The notes beneath the pieces are model-generated. The model saw only the letters and a list, made by a program, of their open reading frames with translations, ran no database searches and was not told the origin of the DNA. The translations under genes were made by a program, and so were the position numbers. From Verrucomicrobiota bacterium (GTDB taxonomy: Bacteria > Verrucomicrobiota > Verrucomicrobiia > Limisphaerales > VHDF01), in the NCBI GenBank assembly GCA_016871495.1, contig VHDF01000017.1, forward strand, positions 1 through 64,000: a stretch of DNA of 64,000 nt, written 5' to 3'. Positions 45,215-53,159 of this stretch are shown one piece after another; position 1 is the stretch's first letter; the number at the start of each line of letters is the position of its first letter.

Positions 45215-46140
45215 GGGGCGGATGTGGTGTCCAGTTCGACCGCTTCACGGTGGATTTCTCCGCGGCGCACCGGGCGTCGCCGGCCCCCGATGAGCGGGGG
45301 TGGAACGGTGAGATCCTCGGGCTCGATATCGGGTAGTATCAGGGCTCGGGAGATGACGGTCTTAGTCTGCGACCGGCTGGACTGCAAGGTGTCGAACACG
45401 CGTTGACGGAGCCGCTTGAAGGCGGGCGACGAGTGGAGCGCCTTGCGGTCGCGCGGCCTCTCGAATTCGACGGGGATGGATTCTCCCAACGTCGCGTCGG
45501 GACCTGCAGTCAGCGGGACGATGCGGTCCGCGAGGTAAATGGCTTCATCGGGATCGTTGGTGACGAGGACCACCGTCTTTTTTCCCTGTTCCCAAATCCG
45601 GGAGATTTCGTCCTGCAGCGTTCCCCGCGTGAGGGCATCGAGGGCGCTGAGCGGTTCATCGAGAATGAGGATCTGGGGATCCATGGCCAGCGCGCGGGCG
45701 ACGCTGACGCGTTGTCGCATGCCGCCCGAAAGCTGGTTTGGACGTTTGTCGCGAGCGGCGGTGAGGTTGACCATTTCGATATGGCGGTGAATGTGCTGGT
45801 CCTTTTTCGCGGGGCTCCAATTGGGGAAGACTTCGTCGACTGCCAGGGCGATATTTTCGAAAACGGTGAGCCACGGGAGAAGGGAGTAATTCTGAAATAC
45901 AATCCCGCGATCAGGGCCCGGCTGCGTGATTTCAAGATCGTTCAATGTCAGACTGCCCGCGTCGGGGCGGATCAATCCGGCGATGAGCGAGACCAGGGTG
46001 GTTTTGCCCGAACCGGAGTAGCCGACGATGGCGACGAATTCTCCCTTCTCGATGGAGAGGTTGGCCTCCTTCAAGACCCGCGTCCGATGCCTTTTCGAAC
46101 CATACCCTTTGCTGACGTTGTTCAGTTCGAGAAAACCCAT
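45211..46140 (-). CDS. Nitrate ABC transporter ATPase (NrtC-like, no regulatory domain)
   Basis: 309-residue ATPase. Walker A 'GYSGSGKTT' (40-48), signature 'LSGGMRQRVSVARAL', Walker B 'ILILDEPLSALD'. The switch (H-loop) position, histidine in the partner ATPase, is asparagine: 'VLVTNDPDEAIYLADRIVPL' (N195). 'PLTAGPDATLGE' is typical of nitrate-type ATPases. Cyanobacterial NrtC has an added NrtA-like regulatory domain; this protein instead has only a ~60-residue basic tail. It starts four bases after the permease gene. Confidence 0.9.
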   Translation of the reverse strand: MGFLELNNVSKGYGSKRHRTRVLKEANLSIEKGEFVAIVGYSGSGKTTLVSLIAGLIRPDAGSLTLNDLEITQPGPDRGIVFQNYSLLPWLTVFENIALAVDEVFPNWSPAKKDQHIHRHIEMVNLTAARDKRPNQLSGGMRQRVSVARALAMDPQILILDEPLSALDALTRGTLQDEISRIWEQGKKTVVLVTNDPDEAIYLADRIVPLTAGPDATLGESIPVEFERPRDRKALHSSPAFKRLRQRVFDTLQSSRSQTKTVISRALILPDIEPEDLTVPPPLIGGRRRPVRRGEIHREAVELDTTSAP

Positions 46141-46144
46141 AGCG

Positions 46145-46939
46145 TTAGACGGGGGTGGAACGGATGCGTCCTTCCAGCAGGCTCATGAGGCGGTCCAGCA
46201 CGAACCCCACCAGGCCGATGACCACGATGCAAAGGATCATCTGGGAGTAGCTCGGCGCGTTGTAGGCCTGCCAGAGGAAACCGCCCACACCGGGGCGGCC
46301 GGTGAGCATTTCCGCCGCGACGATGACGAGCCAGGCGATGCCCAGGCTCAATCTGAATCCGGTGAACATGTAAGGCAGCGTGGCGGGAACGAGCACTTTG
46401 CGAAGGAGTTTGGTGCGCGACAGTTTTAGGACTTTCGCGACATTGAGGTAGTCTTGAGGGATCGAGCGAACGCCGATCGCGGTGTTCAGCACCGTCGGCC
46501 ACATGGCGCACACTGCGATCGTGAAGAGCGCCCCGAGTTCGGAGGCGTTCTTGCCGGCACTGATGAAGAGCACCATCCCCAAGGGAAGCCACGCCAAGGG
46601 CGAGACCGGGCGCAGGATCTGAATCAACGGATCCACCGCTTTGGTGAAGGTCTTGGACAGGCCGAGCAGAAAGCCCAGCGGCGTTCCCACGAGGAGCGCG
46701 ATGGAGTAGCCTTTGGCGACCAGGACCAGCGAATACCACGTGAAGCGAAGGATGCCCTGATCCATCTCGCCTCGTTTTTCAAAGGGCTTCAGCACGTAGT
46801 CCTTGCTCTCCGCCCAGGTGGTGGCGGGCGAGGGCAGTTCTTTGGCAACGGTCTGACTGATGACGTGCCAGACGAGGAGGGCCGCCACGAAGCCCAGGCA
46901 AGGCAGAACGAGCCAGTCCAGTTTGAAGCGAGTTTCCAT
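46145..46939 (-). CDS. nrtB: Nitrate ABC transporter permease NrtB
   Basis: 264-residue inner-membrane permease with six or so helices ('WLVLPCLGFVAALLVWHVI', 'LVAKGYSIALLVGTPLGFLLGL', 'LGALFTIAVCAMWPTVLNTAIGV', 'MILCIVVIGLVGFVLDRLM'). The EAA loop reads 'LVPATLPYMFTGFRLSLGIAWLVIVAAEML', strongly typical of NrtB/SsuC/TauC. 'RPVSPLAWLPLGMVLF' is a family hallmark. It lies three bases after nrtA and four before the first ATPase gene. Confidence 0.95.
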   Translation of the reverse strand: METRFKLDWLVLPCLGFVAALLVWHVISQTVAKELPSPATTWAESKDYVLKPFEKRGEMDQGILRFTWYSLVLVAKGYSIALLVGTPLGFLLGLSKTFTKAVDPLIQILRPVSPLAWLPLGMVLFISAGKNASELGALFTIAVCAMWPTVLNTAIGVRSIPQDYLNVAKVLKLSRTKLLRKVLVPATLPYMFTGFRLSLGIAWLVIVAAEMLTGRPGVGGFLWQAYNAPSYSQMILCIVVIGLVGFVLDRLMSLLEGRIRSTPV

Positions 46940-46942
46940 GGA

Positions 46943-48244
46943 TCAACCCTTCAGGCTCTTGACGGCGAAAGCGGCGGCGTACTTTTCGGGTTCGCCGGGA
47001 TCGAAGCGGCCGCCGTCAAAAAACGTTTCGACGTCGTTGTTCTTTCCGCTGTGAGCATGGCCGATCTCCTTCATCGCTTCCTCGTAAAGGTCGGTTCGCA
47101 TGACCTTCTGGGTGATGCCTTGATAGTCAGGCGCTCCCGTGGTCATACCCCATCGCCGGAACTGGGAGAGCCACCACACGCTGTATTTCGGCTGCGGATA
47201 ATTGCAGTTCCGCTGACTGAAAATCATGTAGTGCGGATCCTTGGTTTTGCGGCCGTCCCCGTAATCGTACTCTCCGAGCAGACGGCCGAGGATGATTTCC
47301 TTGGGGCAGTTGATGTAGGAAGGCTTGCTCACGATGTCGGCCTGCTCGGGGCGGTTGTTGAGGTCGTCCAGCCACACGCTGGCCTCGTGCAGGCCCTTGA
47401 GGACCGCTTTGACGGTCTTCGGATTCTTTTCGGCGAATTCGGCGGTGAACGCGCAGACTTTTTCCGGGTGATCCTTCCAAATCTCCTGGGTGGTGATGGC
47501 GGTGTATCCAATTTTGTCATGGACCGCGCGCGCGTTCCACGGCTCCCCGACGCAGAAGCCATCCATTTTGCCCACCTTCATGTTGGCGACCATTTGCGGC
47601 GGTGGAATGGTGATGAGGGCCGCGTCTTTGTCAGGATGAATGCCGCCCGCGCCGAGGAAGTAACGCATCCACATGGCGTGGGTTCCGGGAGGGAACGTCA
47701 TGGCGAAGGTGAGGGGTTCGCCGAGGTTTTTCGCCTTGTCCACGAAAGGTTTGATGGCCGTGGGATCGGCCGCCACTTTGCCCTTCCACTCCTGCTTGAC
47801 GGTAATGGCCTGGCCGTTCCGATTGAGGATCCAAGGCACGATCATGGGTTTCTTCGCCGAGCCCGAGAGCCCCATGGTGGACGCGATGGGCATGCCGATG
47901 AGCATGTGAGTGGCTTGGTTGTCGCCGCTTGCGAGGGCATCGCGGATGGCCGCCCAACTCGCGCCTTTGGCAACGGTCGATTGAATGCCGTACTTCTTGA
48001 ACCACCCCTTCTCGTGGGCCAGCACAATGGGCGAGCAGTCCGTGAGCGCAATGATGCCGAAACGAACCGAGGGCGCTTCGGGACTGTCATCCGCGAACAC
48101 GGATCCGATCCAGCCCTTGGGCAGGCCACCGAGGAGGGACGCCACGGCGGTTCCTCTTGCCGCCGCACCGAGGAACTGCCGCCGCGTCGAGGTGGCGGGG
48201 TTGGAAGTCTTGAGAAGAGAATCACGGTCGGATGCGTCGTTCAT
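46943..48244 (-). CDS. nrtA: Nitrate-binding protein NrtA, Tat-exported
   Basis: 433 residues. The N-terminus has a Tat signal 'STRRQFLGAAARGTAVASLLGG'. The mature part is NrtA/CmpA-like: 'VRFGIIALTDCSPIVLAHEKGWFKKYG', 'HMLIGMPIASTMGL', 'MTFPPGTHAMWMRYFLGAGGIHPDKD', 'DGFCVGEPWNARAVHDKIGYT' and 'QRNCNYPQPKYSVWWLSQFRRWG'. These are conserved nitrate-binding segments. The ATG at 48244 is preferred because the longer in-frame start at 48316 would run over the LysR start and its operator. It is the first gene of the nitrate operon. Confidence 0.95.
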   Translation of the reverse strand: MNDASDRDSLLKTSNPATSTRRQFLGAAARGTAVASLLGGLPKGWIGSVFADDSPEAPSVRFGIIALTDCSPIVLAHEKGWFKKYGIQSTVAKGASWAAIRDALASGDNQATHMLIGMPIASTMGLSGSAKKPMIVPWILNRNGQAITVKQEWKGKVAADPTAIKPFVDKAKNLGEPLTFAMTFPPGTHAMWMRYFLGAGGIHPDKDAALITIPPPQMVANMKVGKMDGFCVGEPWNARAVHDKIGYTAITTQEIWKDHPEKVCAFTAEFAEKNPKTVKAVLKGLHEASVWLDDLNNRPEQADIVSKPSYINCPKEIILGRLLGEYDYGDGRKTKDPHYMIFSQRNCNYPQPKYSVWWLSQFRRWGMTTGAPDYQGITQKVMRTDLYEEAMKEIGHAHSGKNNDVETFFDGGRFDPGEPEKYAAAFAVKSLKG

Positions 48245-48269
48245 GCCACCGAGGCCCAAGCGACCGTCA

Positions 48270-48292
48270 TGCCAACCCCTTGAATGTTGGCA
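48270..48292. promoter_or_regulatory. Candidate LysR-type operator (palindrome)
   Basis: TGCCAAC (48270-48276) and GTTGGCA (48286-48292) form a perfect 7-base inverted repeat with a 9-base spacer. It sits in the 64-base gap between nrtA (minus) and the LysR gene (plus), the classical place for a LysR-family binding site. Binding and ligand are inferred only. Confidence 0.6.
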
Positions 48293-48308
48293 CGACAATT
48301 TCTTGGGG

Positions 48309-49343
48309 ATGCGCATGAACTTCGTTCATAGCACGCGGCAACCCCTGGACATCCGCCAATTGCGAGCCTTTGTGGCGCTCGCCAAATCAGGCAGTTTTAC
48401 ACGCGCCGGCGCGGAGCTTTGCGTTTCTCAATCCGCCGTCAGCCACAGCATCAAGGGATTGGAATCGGACACGGATTGTCGTCTTTTTGACAGGCTGGGC
48501 AAAAAGGTGCATCTCACTCCGGCGGGGGAGCATCTGCTGCATCATGCCGAGCGCATCCTTCGGGAGATGGCCATGGCGCGGCGCTCTTTGGAGTCACGGG
48601 CTTCCTGGGGCAAAGGGAGCCTGCGAGTCGCGGCCGACGGATTCATGCTGCGACAAGTGATGCCCGCAGTCATTGGAGAGTTCTTGCGGGAATTCCCTCA
48701 AGGCCGGGTTTCACTGGAGGCCTCTGATCCCGCCAAATGGCCTGAACTTTTTCGAGAGCAACGCCTCGACCTCGCCTTTGGCCCCTTGCTGGACCGTTCC
48801 GAAACTTTGTCATTCACGCCTCTCTTCACCGAGGAGTTGGGATTGTTCGTGGGCGCGAAGCATCCCTGGGCGGCTCTGGCGCAGGTTCCCCTGGAGGAGT
48901 TCGAGGAGCAGACATTGCTCGTGGATTGCCGAACCTCCGCGGGAAGCCTCGCCTTGCAGAACTACCTCAATCGCGAGCGGGTCCATCCCGCGAGTTGGGT
49001 GGAGTTGGGTTCCGTCGAAGCCGTGATGACGATGGCGAGTCTGGATTTGGGGGTGGGGGTGATGCCATGCGGGCAGGGGCGGACCGAGGGGGAGGCTCGC
49101 AGGCTTGGACATGTCCCGTGGGGAAGGCGCAAACCGAAGCAAACGTGGGGTGTTTTGCGCGGCTCGGAGCGAATTTCAGGCTTGGCCGAAACCGCCTTTT
49201 TGAGGTTCCTGAAGATCGAGTGCAAGAAACGCGGCGGAATACGCGGCGAACTCGTGACAGCAGCCACTGACGCGGAAGCGCGCCTCGCCACGAAACTGAA
49301 TTCGCTTGAAGCTGGACCTCAGACCTCCACCGTCTCGGACTGA
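48309..49343 (+). CDS. LysR-family transcriptional regulator of the nitrate operon
   Basis: 344 residues. N-terminal winged helix-turn-helix 'LDIRQLRAFVALAKSGSFTRAGAELCVSQSAVSHSIKGLE' (about 12-50), then a periplasmic-binding-like effector domain ('GSLRVAADGFMLRQVMPAVIGEFLREFPQGRVSLE'). CysB, Cbl, Nac and NtcB are relatives that sense nitrogen or sulfur state. Starts at 48309 and 48315 are both possible. It is divergent from nrtA with a palindrome between, so it most likely controls nitrate assimilation and itself. The tail past ~310 is unusually long and polar. Confidence 0.9.
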   Translation: MRMNFVHSTRQPLDIRQLRAFVALAKSGSFTRAGAELCVSQSAVSHSIKGLESDTDCRLFDRLGKKVHLTPAGEHLLHHAERILREMAMARRSLESRASWGKGSLRVAADGFMLRQVMPAVIGEFLREFPQGRVSLEASDPAKWPELFREQRLDLAFGPLLDRSETLSFTPLFTEELGLFVGAKHPWAALAQVPLEEFEEQTLLVDCRTSAGSLALQNYLNRERVHPASWVELGSVEAVMTMASLDLGVGVMPCGQGRTEGEARRLGHVPWGRRKPKQTWGVLRGSERISGLAETAFLRFLKIECKKRGGIRGELVTAATDAEARLATKLNSLEAGPQTSTVSD

Positions 49344-49353
49344 CTCATGGATT

Positions 49354-50238
49354 TCAAGGTGAGGAACCCCAGGCAGCGAGCTGCCGCGCGAGTCTCTTCG
49401 CGGCGGGCTGGGAAAGGCGGAGGAAAGGCATGTCGGCTTGAAGTTTTTGGAGGGTTGGCACGGCGCCCCATGCCGTGAGGGAAAAGACCTCCGTGGCGCG
49501 TCGATGATTCATGCCCAGGTCACGATTTTGACGGATCACCCGCTCTCTCAACGTGCGGTTCCAGTCCTCGCGAGAACCCGGTTTCGACATGGAGTGGCGT
49601 CCGACCCACGGCAGCCACTCTGAAATCTGCGATTGGTGGCACCAAGTGAGGCTGGCCACGAGGTCGAACACCGGCTCGGTTTCAATCGCCAGGTCGTAGG
49701 CGTTGGCCCCCGCCATATAGGCGTCGTAGGTCGTCAGAATGACCGGGACTGTTCGCGGGCTGGCCATTCTTTCCCGGGAGGGAAACTCGGGAGTGAACGC
49801 CTGAGGCACGTTGATGAAATAGGCAACCTTGCGAACGGCTTCCGCAACGACCCAGTGGTCCGCATGCACGCCTGCCCGGGGATCGGCTGGCAAAGGAGGC
49901 GCAAAGAGATAATCAGGCTCGAAGTCACGAATGGCCTTCCAAAGCGACGCCAGCAATGGCCGATCGGCAACCAGGCAGCCTTCGCGCGGCGTCCGGCCAT
50001 TCGGGAGGACCAGCTTCTCGCAGGCGTAATCTCCGAGGACGGCGGAGCGAAGTTGTTCGCGCCAGCGAATCCTGGCGGTTTGAGCACGGGAGTGAAGGTG
50101 ATGCCCCGCCGCTCCGTCGGTGCAGACCACCAGTTTTCCCTGAAACTCCGATCCCAACGCCTTTTTCCAAAGTGAAAACGTGCCCCCGGCCACGAATTCA
50201 AAATCATCGAAGTGGGCATGGATGCACAACGCTTTCAT
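49354..50238 (-). CDS. PIG-L family deacetylase
   Basis: 294-residue LmbE/PIG-L-fold zinc deacetylase without a signal peptide. The metal motif is 'HAHFDDFEFVAGG' (variant of AHPDDE) and the distal part is 'GVHADHWVVAEAVRKVAYF'. 'WREQLRSAVLGDYACEKLVLPNG' is the second family segment. Natural substrates are N-acetylglucosamine conjugates or similar amides. A separate CBM9-like gene lies 51 bases upstream on the same strand, paralleling the fused protein at 13326-15218. It is convergent with the LysR gene. Confidence 0.88.
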   Translation of the reverse strand: MKALCIHAHFDDFEFVAGGTFSLWKKALGSEFQGKLVVCTDGAAGHHLHSRAQTARIRWREQLRSAVLGDYACEKLVLPNGRTPREGCLVADRPLLASLWKAIRDFEPDYLFAPPLPADPRAGVHADHWVVAEAVRKVAYFINVPQAFTPEFPSRERMASPRTVPVILTTYDAYMAGANAYDLAIETEPVFDLVASLTWCHQSQISEWLPWVGRHSMSKPGSREDWNRTLRERVIRQNRDLGMNHRRATEVFSLTAWGAVPTLQKLQADMPFLRLSQPAAKRLARQLAAWGSSP

Positions 50239-50289
50239 GGCAGTTTGGAACGTGGGGAGGTTTCGGAAGGATCTCGCGAACAGGGTGGA

Positions 50290-51183
50290 TCACGGCGCGA
50301 CGGCCTTGGACACCGCGTTGGTGCTGAACATCACTCGCACGAAACATTCCGGGATGTGGGAGTCCCAGATCCCGTGGCGAGTCCAGACCCAACCTCCGGA
50401 GTCCTTGGCGGGCGGAGCTTCTTTGTAGGTATTGAAGCGCGAAAAATCCATGGCCCACACGTCCCCCTCCTTCGGGGGCAAGGATCGTTGCTCCGCTTTG
50501 GCGAGCCACTCCAACCCCCGCCAGGGGAAAGCGAGTTCCACGGTCCATCCCCGGTCGCGATCCTGATCTTGATTGAGGGTGCCATCGACATGAACCGCCG
50601 TGCGCATGCCCGGGAAGGACCAATCGAAATGGCCCAGCCTTCCGCCACGGGGGTGGGTGGTCAAACCGACACCGTTGAAGGGCCTCAGTTTCTCGCGGCT
50701 GAACTCGGGTGACGCGGCGAATCCCCCTTTCTCGTAGGCCTCGCTCCAGATGAAAAAAACTTCATACGTGGTGTTAAACGCATTGAGCTCGAACTCGTAG
50801 TAGGCGTCGCGTCCGGCGATGAAAAACTCGATATCGTTGTCGTAGTAGATCGGGTCGTTGCGGTTGGTGTACTTGGCGCGCACCAGGGGTTCCTCGACGC
50901 GGTAGGCCAAATAAAGGTTTTCCTGGTCCCAAACGACCTGGACGCGGGTGTCGTGCTGCGTGGGTTCGCCGGTGATGATGTCGATAAAGCGGGGCGATTG
51001 CAGCGCGTGAGCCCAGACAGGCTCGTCCAGTTTGCCGTCGATTCGGATTGGGGCCTCTACGCGCTGTGCCGTGTAACGCTTGATTTGATCCTCGGGACAC
51101 GGGAACGGCCACGCGACAGGAGCGGCTTGGAGTCGCCACGAACATTGCAGGAACAGCAGAGCCAGCAGAAAAGACATGCGCAT
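50290..51183 (-). CDS. Secreted carbohydrate-binding family 9-like protein
   Basis: 297 residues. Signal peptide 'MRMSFLLALLFLQCSWRLQA'. The body follows the CBM9-like pattern: 'IRIDGKLDEPVWAHA', 'VQVVWDQENLYLAYRVEEP', 'YYDNDIEFFIAGRDAYYEFELNAFNTTYEVFF', 'DRGWTVELAFPWRGLEWLA', 'WAMDFSRFNTYKE'. Members of this family bind sugars or haem-like ligands and often flank hydrolases. It probably forms a unit with the downstream PIG-L deacetylase. The leader region contains a dispersed repeat starting 78 bases before the ATG. Confidence 0.88.
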   Translation of the reverse strand: MRMSFLLALLFLQCSWRLQAAPVAWPFPCPEDQIKRYTAQRVEAPIRIDGKLDEPVWAHALQSPRFIDIITGEPTQHDTRVQVVWDQENLYLAYRVEEPLVRAKYTNRNDPIYYDNDIEFFIAGRDAYYEFELNAFNTTYEVFFIWSEAYEKGGFAASPEFSREKLRPFNGVGLTTHPRGGRLGHFDWSFPGMRTAVHVDGTLNQDQDRDRGWTVELAFPWRGLEWLAKAEQRSLPPKEGDVWAMDFSRFNTYKEAPPAKDSGGWVWTRHGIWDSHIPECFVRVMFSTNAVSKAVAP

Positions 51184-51567
51184 GTCCCAGTGTGGAAATA
51201 CGAACGGCCAGGGAAAAGGACAAAACGCGTCTCGTGTTTTGATGCGGCGCCTCCGGAAGTTGTCGGGGCGCGCCGTTCACGGCGCTTCCGCTCGCGCCCA
51301 CCGTCCGCGGCAATCTCCTGCCGCTCCATGGCCCGCCATGGGTGGATGCCTTGGCCCCCGGCAGCCCCCTTGCCCCTGTGAAGACACGCCTCAAAGCCCA
51401 TGGTCGGCAGGTTGCGAAGGCACGGTGATGGATTATCCGTTCGCATTTCAAAAGTGGGTTCACATCTCACCCTTCAACAATTGGACCGCGTCGACCATGA
51501 AACCTGTTCCCCGGACTCGAGCCACGCCACGCTTGGCAAGCGCTGTGGTTGCGTCAAAATCCCCTCC
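51184..51567. other. Divergent intergenic region with dispersed repeat
   Basis: 384 bases between the CBM9-like gene (minus) and the ceramidase gene (plus). Most of 51250-51400 is a repeat copy also present at 61861-62030. The remainder (51400-51567) must contain the ceramidase promoter; none could be identified firmly. Short frames here are repeat-encoded. Confidence 0.5.
51250..51400 (-). repeat. Dispersed leader repeat, copy A
   Basis: Shares blocks GTCGGGGCGCGCCGTTCACG, CTCCATGGCCCGCC and TGAAGACACGCCT with 61861-62030, in the same order and spacing with mismatches. Its edge lies 78 bases before the start codon of the minus-strand CBM9-like gene. Read on the minus strand, both copies encode a similar basic peptide with 'KRRERRAPT'. 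Confidence 0.75.
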
Positions 51568-52989
51568 ATGGCTCGAACCTCAAAAGGTCCTCCCGGATTC
51601 AACCGCATCCAATGGACGGCATGGTTCGTTCTCGCATGCCTTCCCATCAACGCCGCTGAATTCCGAATCGGGGCCGCATCCCTTTCGATCAATCCTCCCC
51701 CGGGGATTGGCTTGGCTGGTTATTACCACGAGAGGGGGGCCGAAGGCGTGTTGGATGACCTGATGGCCAAAGCCGTTGTGTTGGACGACGGCAAGACGCT
51801 TGCCTCGATCGTGGTGTGTGACTTGATCACCATGCCGAAGTGGATCGTCGCCGAAGCCCGGAAACGCATTGAGTCGCGGACCGGCATCCCCGGCCATCAT
51901 GTGATGATCGCGGCCACCCACACGCACACAGCCCCCGTGCTTTTCCGGGACTGGAGCCGGGATGAAACCGATGGTGGAAGCAAAGGAGTCGCCAAGGACT
52001 ACAGCCAGACGCTCCCTCTTCGCATTGCCGACGCCGTGGCCAAGGCCCATGCCAATCTTCAACCCGTCCGGGCGTTCGCCGGCAAGGAAACCGAACCCGC
52101 GCTCGGAAAGAACCGGCGTTTTTGGATGCGCGACGGCTCGGTGGGATGGAATCCGGGAAAATTGAATCCGGAGATTGTCCGTCCAGCAGGCCCCATCGAT
52201 CCCGAGGTTGGAGTGTTTTACGCTGAAACGATCGGGGCGAAAGCCACGCCCATCCTGACTTTCGTCAATTATGCCATGCACCCGGACACGACCGGTGGCG
52301 TTCGCATTTCGGCAGACTTCCCCGGTGTCCTGTCGAGTGCGCTCGCGTTATACAAAGGTCCTGGCATGCTCACGCTCTTTGCCAATGGCACCTGTGGCAA
52401 CATCAATCACATCGATGTGCGATGGGGAGGGGCCCAAAGCGGTCCGAATGAAGCGGTCAGGCTGGGATTGATCCTCGCTGCCGCGGCTCTCAAGGCGTAC
52501 CCACGGTTGCAGCCTGTCTCCACCAACGGGCCTCTGCGCGTCCGTTCTGAAATCGTCCAACTGCCGCTGCCACCGTACACCTCCGAAGAATTGACCGCCG
52601 CGCGCTTGGACGTTCGCACGGCCAAGGACAGCACTCGTGAGGGATTCATGAAGCTCGTGCGCGCCCATCGCGTGCTCGATGTTGCCGCCAGGGAAGGCAA
52701 ACCTCAGGAAGTTGAAATGCAAGTCATTGCCTGGGGCCGCGAGGTCGCTTGGGTCGCATGGCCGGGCGAGATCTTCGTTGAACTTGGCCTGAGCGTGAAG
52801 GTGGGATCGCCTTTCGCCCATACTTACAACGTTGAATTGGCCAACGGCGCCATCGGTTACATCCCGAACAAGTCCGCCTATCCCGAGGGTCATTATGAAG
52901 TCGAGAGCGCTCGCGTTGCCGAAGGCGCCGGTGAAATGCTGGTGACCCGCGCTTTGCGAATGTTGAAGGAGGTTTTTCCCTCGCCATGA
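51568..52989 (+). CDS. Neutral/alkaline non-lysosomal ceramidase family protein
   Basis: 473 residues with a signal segment 'WTAWFVLACLPINAAEF'. The ceramidase fold begins 'RIGAASLSINPPPGIGLAGYYHERGAEGVLDDLMAKAVVLDDG'. Zinc-ligand regions are 'IAATHTHTAPVLF' and 'YAMHPDTTGG', and 'ANGTCGNINHID' matches the conserved NGxxGD/N loop. It would hydrolyse ceramide-like amides or relatives; many bacterial homologues have unproven substrates. The protein ends near residue 473 without the C-terminal Ig-like domain of eukaryotic enzymes. A 57-codon frame begins inside its stop codon. Confidence 0.9.
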   Translation: MARTSKGPPGFNRIQWTAWFVLACLPINAAEFRIGAASLSINPPPGIGLAGYYHERGAEGVLDDLMAKAVVLDDGKTLASIVVCDLITMPKWIVAEARKRIESRTGIPGHHVMIAATHTHTAPVLFRDWSRDETDGGSKGVAKDYSQTLPLRIADAVAKAHANLQPVRAFAGKETEPALGKNRRFWMRDGSVGWNPGKLNPEIVRPAGPIDPEVGVFYAETIGAKATPILTFVNYAMHPDTTGGVRISADFPGVLSSALALYKGPGMLTLFANGTCGNINHIDVRWGGAQSGPNEAVRLGLILAAAALKAYPRLQPVSTNGPLRVRSEIVQLPLPPYTSEELTAARLDVRTAKDSTREGFMKLVRAHRVLDVAAREGKPQEVEMQVIAWGREVAWVAWPGEIFVELGLSVKVGSPFAHTYNVELANGAIGYIPNKSAYPEGHYEVESARVAEGAGEMLVTRALRMLKEVFPSP

Positions 52990-53159
52990 GCGACGCGCGG
53001 CCTTCGACGATTCGAGGACTCCTCGCCGCCGCGGCCCTCGGGGCTGCCGGTTGGGTTTCTCAGGCGAGTTCGAGTCAAACGATTTTGATTTTCGACCAAT
53101 CCCCTTTCGGTTTGGGCCATTCCAGTTTGAGGGCTTGGATCGCGTCCACGACGGTTTGA
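52986..53159 (+). pseudogene. Probable truncated start of a secreted-protein gene
   Basis: The ATG overlaps the ceramidase stop (ATGA). The first residues 'MSDARPSTIRGLLAAAALGAAGWVS' form a believable signal peptide (basic start, Ala/Leu core), after which 'QASSSQTILIFDQSPF' runs straight into the convergent ppk2 3' end and stops after 57 codons. The most likely reading is the leftover 5' end of an operon partner of the ceramidase, cut off by a rearrangement that brought in ppk2. It could also be chance. Confidence 0.4.

Noticed and set aside
47985-48308. 108-residue N-terminal extension of the LysR regulator
   Set aside because: It is antisense to nrtA; LysR proteins begin a few residues before the helix-turn-helix, as from 48309.
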